From: Planctomycetota bacterium
Lineage (GTDB): Bacteria > Planctomycetota > UBA1135 > GCA-002686595
DNA: 64,000 nt
Assembly: GCA_016795205.1 (NCBI GenBank)
Contig: JAEUHZ010000048.1
Coordinates: 1 to 64,000 of the forward strand
Reading direction: 5' to 3'
Below the pieces are notes generated by a model. It was not told the origin of the DNA and did no database searches. It worked only from the letters and a program-made list of their open reading frames with translations. Position 1 is the stretch's first letter. Each line of letters begins with the position of its first letter. Positions 59,691-64,000 of this stretch are shown here, piece after piece. The position numbers and the translations under genes were made by a program.

Positions 59691-61610
59691 ATGACGATCC
59701 TGACCCTCGAGAACGTGCAGAAGCACTTCGGCGCGCAAGCCGTGCTGCGCGGCGCCAGCCTGCGCATCGCTGCCGGGGAGAAGGTCGGGATGGTCGGCCG
59801 CAACGGCGGCGGCAAGACCACGCTCCTGCGGCTGATCGAGGGCCTCGACCAGCCGGACTGGGGCGTGGTCCAGATCCCGCCCGGAATCCGCATCGCACAC
59901 GTGACGCAGCGGCCGGAGTTCCCGGCCGGCACGACCGTGCGCCAGTGGGTCGAGTCGGGGCTCGACGATCTGCACGCGACGATGCGCGAGCTCGACGAGG
60001 TCAACCACGCGACGAGCGAGGCATCGGGCGAGGCGCTCGAGCGCCTGATGAAGCGGCACGACGTCTTGTCCGAGCGCATCGACCACCTGGGTGGCTGGGA
60101 CACGGGCCGGCGCGTCGAGACCGTGCTGTCGGGCATCGGGCTCTCCGAGGCGCTGTGGGACCGCGAGGCGCGCACGCTGTCGGGCGGCGAGAAGAGCCGC
60201 ACGGCGCTGGCGCGCGAGCTCATCGCGGGCAGCGATCTGCTGTTGCTCGACGAGCCCACGAACCACCTCGACCTCGAGGGCATCGAGTGGCTCGAGGCGT
60301 TCCTGCATGCGCTCAAGTCGGCCGTGCTCGTCGTCAGCCACGACCGGCGACTCCTGTCCCGCGCCGTCGACTCGATCGTGGAGCTCGAGCGCGGCGAGCT
60401 GGCGCGCTATCCGGGCAACTACGAGCGCTACGTCGAGCTCAAGGCCGAGCGCTACCAGGCGGAGCTGCGCGCGTGGGAGCAGCAGCAGGACTTCCTGCGC
60501 AAGGAGGAGCAGTTCATCCGCCAGCACATGGGCAGCCAGCGCACGGCCGAGGCCAAGGGGCGGCAGAAGAAGCTGGAGTCCGTCGTGCGCCTCGCGCGAC
60601 CTTTCCACGACGTGCGCAAGCCCGTGATCCGCGCGCCGAAGGCCGACCGCGCCGGTGAGATGGTGCTCGAGGCGCGCGATCTGTCGGGCGGCTACGGCAC
60701 GAAGTCGGTCTTCTCTCGCGCCAGCTTCCGCATCGCGCGCGGCGAGCGCATCGGCATCGTGGGACGCAACGGCGCGGGCAAGACCACGCTGCTGCGCATC
60801 CTGGCCGGCCGCGCGCAGCCGCTGGGCGGCGAGCTCGACTTCGGCCACCGCGCCGCGTGCGGCTACCACGACCAGGACACGAGCGCGCTCTCCGACGACG
60901 CGACGCCGTTCGTGACGATGCGCCGTGCGTGGCCGCAGCTCTCGGACCAGGAGATCCGCGACCACCTGGCGAAGTTCCTGTTCCGCGGCGACGAGGTGGA
61001 CGCCGAGATCCGGACGCTCTCGGGCGGCGAGCGCGCGCGCTTGTGCCTGGCGCGGCTCGTGCTCTCGAATCCGAGCTGGCTCGCGCTGGACGAGCCCACG
61101 AACCACCTGGATCTCGCGGCGCGCACGGCGCTCGAGGAGATGCTGGGCGAGTTCCAGGGCGCGCTGGTCGTCGTGAGCCACGACCGCGAGTTCCTGGACG
61201 GCCTGTGCACCGTGATCCTGGAGGTCGACGGCGGCGAGGTGCGCCGCTTCGAAGGCAACTACAGCACCTGGCGCGCCGCGCAGCTCTCGGCCTCCGACGA
61301 CGCGAAGAGCGCCTCGCGCGCGGCGGCCGTGGCCGCCAAGCCGGCGCACAAGGGCGTACAGAAGCCCGCTGCGAAGTCCGAGGAACCGAAGAAGACCTCC
61401 ACCCCAGGCAAGGTCCGCAACCCCTGGGCCTTCGAGAAGCTCGAGCAGCGGATCATCACGCTCGAGGCCGAGCTGAAGACGCTGCAGGACGCACTCGCGA
61501 CCGAAGCAGTCTGGCGCGACGCCCAGAAGCTCAAGGACACGCAGATGCGCACGGCCGAGGTCGAGCGTGACCTGGCCGAGGCCAATCAGGAGTGGGAGAA
61601 CTGGGGCTGA
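59691..61610 (+). CDS. ABC-F family ATPase (Uup/EttA-like)
   Basis: A 639-residue duplicated ABC ATPase without membrane part. Domain 1: Walker A GRNGGGKTT (~36-44), signature LSGGEKSRTALAR (~163), Walker B LLLLDEPTNHLD. Linker (P-tRNA-interaction motif) ~270-320 (REEQQ-like AELRAWEQQQDFLRKEEQF). Domain 2: GRNGAGKTT (~358), LSGGERARLCLAR (~443), DEPTNHLD. A Lys/Ala-rich region and C-terminal coiled coil (~570-639; WAFEKLEQRIITLEAELKTL) resemble Uup. It acts on ribosomes. Resistance versus translation factor cannot be told from sequence. Confidence 0.93.
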   Translation: MTILTLENVQKHFGAQAVLRGASLRIAAGEKVGMVGRNGGGKTTLLRLIEGLDQPDWGVVQIPPGIRIAHVTQRPEFPAGTTVRQWVESGLDDLHATMRELDEVNHATSEASGEALERLMKRHDVLSERIDHLGGWDTGRRVETVLSGIGLSEALWDREARTLSGGEKSRTALARELIAGSDLLLLDEPTNHLDLEGIEWLEAFLHALKSAVLVVSHDRRLLSRAVDSIVELERGELARYPGNYERYVELKAERYQAELRAWEQQQDFLRKEEQFIRQHMGSQRTAEAKGRQKKLESVVRLARPFHDVRKPVIRAPKADRAGEMVLEARDLSGGYGTKSVFSRASFRIARGERIGIVGRNGAGKTTLLRILAGRAQPLGGELDFGHRAACGYHDQDTSALSDDATPFVTMRRAWPQLSDQEIRDHLAKFLFRGDEVDAEIRTLSGGERARLCLARLVLSNPSWLALDEPTNHLDLAARTALEEMLGEFQGALVVVSHDREFLDGLCTVILEVDGGEVRRFEGNYSTWRAAQLSASDDAKSASRAAAVAAKPAHKGVQKPAAKSEEPKKTSTPGKVRNPWAFEKLEQRIITLEAELKTLQDALATEAVWRDAQKLKDTQMRTAEVERDLAEANQEWENWG

Positions 61611-61637
61611 GGCGAGCGCGGCCGGGGTGCCGCCCGA

Positions 61638-62696
61638 TCAAGACTGCACGCGCCGCCCGTCCTCGAAGCGCACGCGCTCGCGTTCCGTCCCGTCCTCGTT
61701 CCAGTAGATCCACGTGCCCTGGCACTTCCCGTCGACGTACTCGCCTTCCGAGGCCTTCGTGACGCCGTCGGCGTGCCAGTGCGTCCAGGGTCCGTGCGCG
61801 CGGCCCGCGACGAACGAGCCCGCATCGGACAACGTGCCGTCGTCGCGATGGAAGACCCAGGGGCCCTGCTCCTGGCCCGCGACGAACGAGCCCTGCTGGA
61901 GCAGCACGCCACCCGGGGCGCTGTAGGTCCAGGAGCCATCCTCGAGTCCCGCCGCGTAGTGCCCCTCGCTGGCCAGCGAGCCGTCGGCGTGCCAGGTCGT
62001 CCAGGCGCCCGCGCGCTGGCCATCGACGTACTCGCCGCGCGACGCGGGCGCGCCGGTCGTGTGCCACGTGCGCCACGTTCCGTGCTTCCGGCCGGCGCGG
62101 AAGGTCCCTTCCTCCGCCGCGCGGCCCTCCTCGTCCCACGAGCTCCAGACGCCGTGCTGGAGACCGTCGACGAACTCGCCGCGTGTCCGCTGGCGCGTGT
62201 TCGAGGGCCAGAAGTAGGTCCACTCGCCGCGCGGCACGCCCAGCTCGAACGAGCCGGTCTGCACGCAGCGCCCGTTCTCACGGTAGAAGCGCCAGGGTCC
62301 GTGCGGCGCGCCGCGCACGTAGCCGCCCTCGGCCTCGAGCCGCCCGCTGCCATAGCGGTAGGCCCACACGCCGTGCTTGTGCCCGTCCACGTACTCGCCG
62401 ACGACGTCGGGCGTGCCGCTCGAATGGAACGAGCGGAACGGGCCGTGCAGGACCCAACCCCCGTCGGGACCGCGCGCCTCGGCGCGCTCCTCGCGCAGGC
62501 CGCCGTGCGTGTAGCGCTCGACGACGACGCGCGTCGACGGCTCGGGCTCGGTCGCCTCGGCGGGCGCGGCGCGCGGCGCCGGCGCGGCCACAGCCGCGGG
62601 AGCACCGGGGCGCGACGGCTCGGCGGCACGCTCCGGCGCGCTGGCGCAGGCCGCGGCCAGCGCGACGACGCTCAGGGCCGGGACGAGCGCCTTCAC
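61638..62696 (-). CDS. Lipoprotein with MORN/YwqK-like repeats
   Basis: A 352-residue protein from GTG 62696. Lipobox VALAAACA (C17), Ala/Pro-rich linker to ~60, then about 11 repeats of ~22 residues with GxYVDGxxHGxWxxW (GEYVDGHKHGVWAYRYGSG, GEFVDGLQHGVWSSWDEEG, GSFVAGQEQGPWVFHRDDG), the MORN-like pattern of YwqK antitoxin-like proteins. Its role is unknown. It overlaps the DUF1501 gene by GTGA (stop 62693), so it is translated after it. Confidence 0.8.
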   Translation of the reverse strand: MKALVPALSVVALAAACASAPERAAEPSRPGAPAAVAAPAPRAAPAEATEPEPSTRVVVERYTHGGLREERAEARGPDGGWVLHGPFRSFHSSGTPDVVGEYVDGHKHGVWAYRYGSGRLEAEGGYVRGAPHGPWRFYRENGRCVQTGSFELGVPRGEWTYFWPSNTRQRTRGEFVDGLQHGVWSSWDEEGRAAEEGTFRAGRKHGTWRTWHTTGAPASRGEYVDGQRAGAWTTWHADGSLASEGHYAAGLEDGSWTYSAPGGVLLQQGSFVAGQEQGPWVFHRDDGTLSDAGSFVAGRAHGPWTHWHADGVTKASEGEYVDGKCQGTWIYWNEDGTERERVRFEDGRRVQS

Positions 62697-63928
62697 GCCC
62701 AGAATCCCGTCAGCGGCTCGTGGCGCGCGCCCAGGATCGGGGCGCTCTCGACGCCGAACCAACGCTCGAGCACGCTGGCATAGACCGTGCGGAAGTCCGT
62801 GGTGTGGATCAGGTCGCCGTCGTGGAGCTCCGTCATGGAAGGATGCCGGCCGAAGAGCCCGCCCCGGACCGGCGTCCCGCAGAGGAACAGCGGCCCGGCG
62901 GTGCCATGGTCGATCCCGTTCGAGGCGTTGTCGGCCACGCGCCGTCCGAACTCCGAGTACACGACGACCAGGCAATTGTCGCCGGCCGGGGTGCCGCGCA
63001 GGTCGTCCAGGAGGGCCGTCAGCCCCAGGTCCAGCTCGCCCATGAGCTGGTCGTGGCGGCGCCGGTGGTCCTCGTGCGTGTCGTAGCCGTAGTGCGCGAC
63101 GGACACGACGCGCACGCCGATCCCGCTCTGGATCAGGGCGGCGGCGGTGCGCAGATCCTGACCCACGTCGGAACGCGGGTACTCGACCCGCGGCTCGTAA
63201 CGTGCCGCCGCACGCCGCACCTCGGCCGAGCTGACGTTGGCGTTCGCCGCGATGCCGCGGATCGTGTCCACGGGCCGCGCGCCGCCCGGCTGCATCGCGC
63301 CCGTCCGGCGCGCGGCAGCCTCGGCGATGGCCTTGCCGTTCTCCGCCCAGCGGTACGCCGGCGGCGAGTCGAAGCACACGATCGGGTGCGTGCTCGAGTG
63401 CAGCGAGTACGGCAGTGACTGGCCGACGTGCACGGCGTGGGGCTCCGCGCGGTCGTCGGGGTACAGGCGCGCCATGAGGCGCCCGATCCAGCCGTCGCCC
63501 GAGGCCCGCCCGGTGAGCTGGCCCGTGTGCCAGATGTCGAGCGACGTGAAGTGCGAGTGGTTGGGCGACGGGTAACCGACGCCCTCGACGATCGCGAGCC
63601 GCCCCTCGTCCCACACGCGCCGCAGGCTCGTGAGCTTGGGGTGGAAGCCGCGGTAGTCGTCGAGTCGCAGCACGCGCTCGGGCGCGATGCGGGTCCGTGG
63701 GCGCGAAGCGTGGTAGAGGTCCTCGCCGAAGGGGATCACGGTGTCCAGACCGTCGTTCCCGCCGTTCAGCTCCAGGAGCAGCAGCGTGCGCGGCGCCTCG
63801 GTCGCGCTCGCTCCGGCCGGCGCCGCCCAGGCCCGCGTGCGGCCCGAGAGCAGGAAGCCCGCGCCCAGCAGCGCGCCCCCGCCCAAGAGCACCTGGCGGC
63901 GGCCGTAGTTCGAATGCGTGTCGTTCAT
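62693..63928 (-). CDS. DUF1501 Tat-exported protein
   Basis: A 411-residue protein with a twin-arginine signal (R10-R11 in YGRRQVLLGGGALLGAG). The DUF1501 body (sulfatase-like alkaline phosphatase superfamily) has LLLLELNGGNDGLDTVIPFG, NHSHFTSLDIWHTGQ, SVAHYGYDTHEDHRRRHDQL, VVYSEFGRRVADNASNGIDHG, AGPLFLCG. Conserved D/H/E positions for metal are retained. It is a standard planctomycete gene that is usually paired with DUF1800, as here (stop 63960). Its reaction is unknown. Confidence 0.92.
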   Translation of the reverse strand: MNDTHSNYGRRQVLLGGGALLGAGFLLSGRTRAWAAPAGASATEAPRTLLLLELNGGNDGLDTVIPFGEDLYHASRPRTRIAPERVLRLDDYRGFHPKLTSLRRVWDEGRLAIVEGVGYPSPNHSHFTSLDIWHTGQLTGRASGDGWIGRLMARLYPDDRAEPHAVHVGQSLPYSLHSSTHPIVCFDSPPAYRWAENGKAIAEAAARRTGAMQPGGARPVDTIRGIAANANVSSAEVRRAAARYEPRVEYPRSDVGQDLRTAAALIQSGIGVRVVSVAHYGYDTHEDHRRRHDQLMGELDLGLTALLDDLRGTPAGDNCLVVVYSEFGRRVADNASNGIDHGTAGPLFLCGTPVRGGLFGRHPSMTELHDGDLIHTTDFRTVYASVLERWFGVESAPILGARHEPLTGFWA

Positions 63929-63959
63929 GGCGTCACTCGCGTGTCCGTCGTGGTGTTCC

Positions 63960-64000
63960 CTAGTGGAGCTGCGCCTCGGGCAGGCTCAGGACCAGGTGCG
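63960..64000 (-). CDS. C-terminal end of a probable DUF1800 protein (partial)
   Basis: Only 13 codons are in the window: ...HLVLSLPEAQLH and TAG 63962-63960. The (L)VLSxPEAQL ending is typical of DUF1800 proteins, which lie upstream of DUF1501 genes in planctomycetes. The rest continues beyond the right edge. The stop is 31 bases before the DUF1501 start, so they form one operon. Confidence 0.5.
   Translation of the reverse strand, partial: HLVLSLPEAQLH

Noticed and set aside
55731..61349. An 1872-codon minus-strand frame spanning the CHAT gene and the complement of the ABC-F gene
   Set aside because: The part beyond 59462 is the antisense of a clear ABC-F gene; the signal peptide at 59462 marks the real start.
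1..64000. CRISPR arrays or rRNA genes
   Set aside because: No evenly spaced direct repeats and no rRNA-like stretches were seen in the window.

Overview
The window comes from a very GC-rich bacterium, most likely a planctomycete. The evidence is a DUF1501 gene followed by the tail of what looks like a DUF1800 gene, an ECF-type sigma factor fused to a membrane segment and a large extracytoplasmic carboxypeptidase-regulatory-like region, several secreted proteins with a shared C-terminal module (CxxGD...CPCGN, then FGDGLRC, then QVWYR), prepilins, TPR/Sel1 proteins and a CHAT-TPR protein. The lineage is an inference from family content; there is no rRNA or marker gene to prove it.

Bases 1-10000 are a mobile and decayed region. 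They hold a PD-(D/E)XK-like gene, the first ~185 codons of a type III restriction/helicase gene cut off just after Walker A, a lower-GC group of secreted proteins (one with an HExxH motif), the 3' part of a tRNA-Gly(CCC) gene without its 5' part (typical of an island attachment site), a DUF3883-like remnant, a beta-helix secreted protein, an IS1-like element with recognisable inverted repeats inserted exactly in front of another low-GC secreted gene, and a HigBA pair whose toxin carries an in-frame amber codon.

Bases 10000-24000 are more settled: DUF1569, DUF3300 plus DUF2950, a small membrane protein, the sigma-factor fusion, a prepilin, a DUF1579 lipoprotein, Hsp20, two tandem ATP-grasp (D-Ala-D-Ala ligase-like) genes and a Sel1 protein. 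Between these genes lie three copies of a ~122-base element (near 10604, 13916 and 17633). Each has two hairpins whose stems differ in sequence but keep pairing, an exact 25-base linker and a conserved GCTCGC loop. This is the best candidate here for something undescribed (a structured RNA or mobile palindromic repeat). A separate 132-base element with terminal inverted repeats sits just after the third copy.

Bases 24000-44500 carry an EAL-HDOD signalling protein, a second Sel1 protein, bacterioferritin and Bcp peroxiredoxin, a GT2 glycosyltransferase, MutY, a membrane-TPR protein, a secreted matrixin-like metalloprotease, a TMTC-like membrane-TPR protein, a secreted repeat protein, a subtilase with choice-of-anchor-D-like repeats, and an alpha/beta hydrolase plus phosphoribosyltransferase pair.

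Bases 44500-64000 hold a prepilin/prepilin/PilX-like/HEAT operon, PyrK, a HIT protein, a methyltransferase, an outer-membrane barrel and a patatin-type (PlpD-like) autotransporter, a BamE-like lipoprotein, a large exported CHAT-TPR protein divergent from an ABC-F ATPase, and a MORN-like/DUF1501/DUF1800 group that runs off the right end. Many genes have a TAnnnT box 7-11 bases before the start codon, suggesting leaderless or very short-leader transcripts, and several adjacent genes overlap by GTGA.
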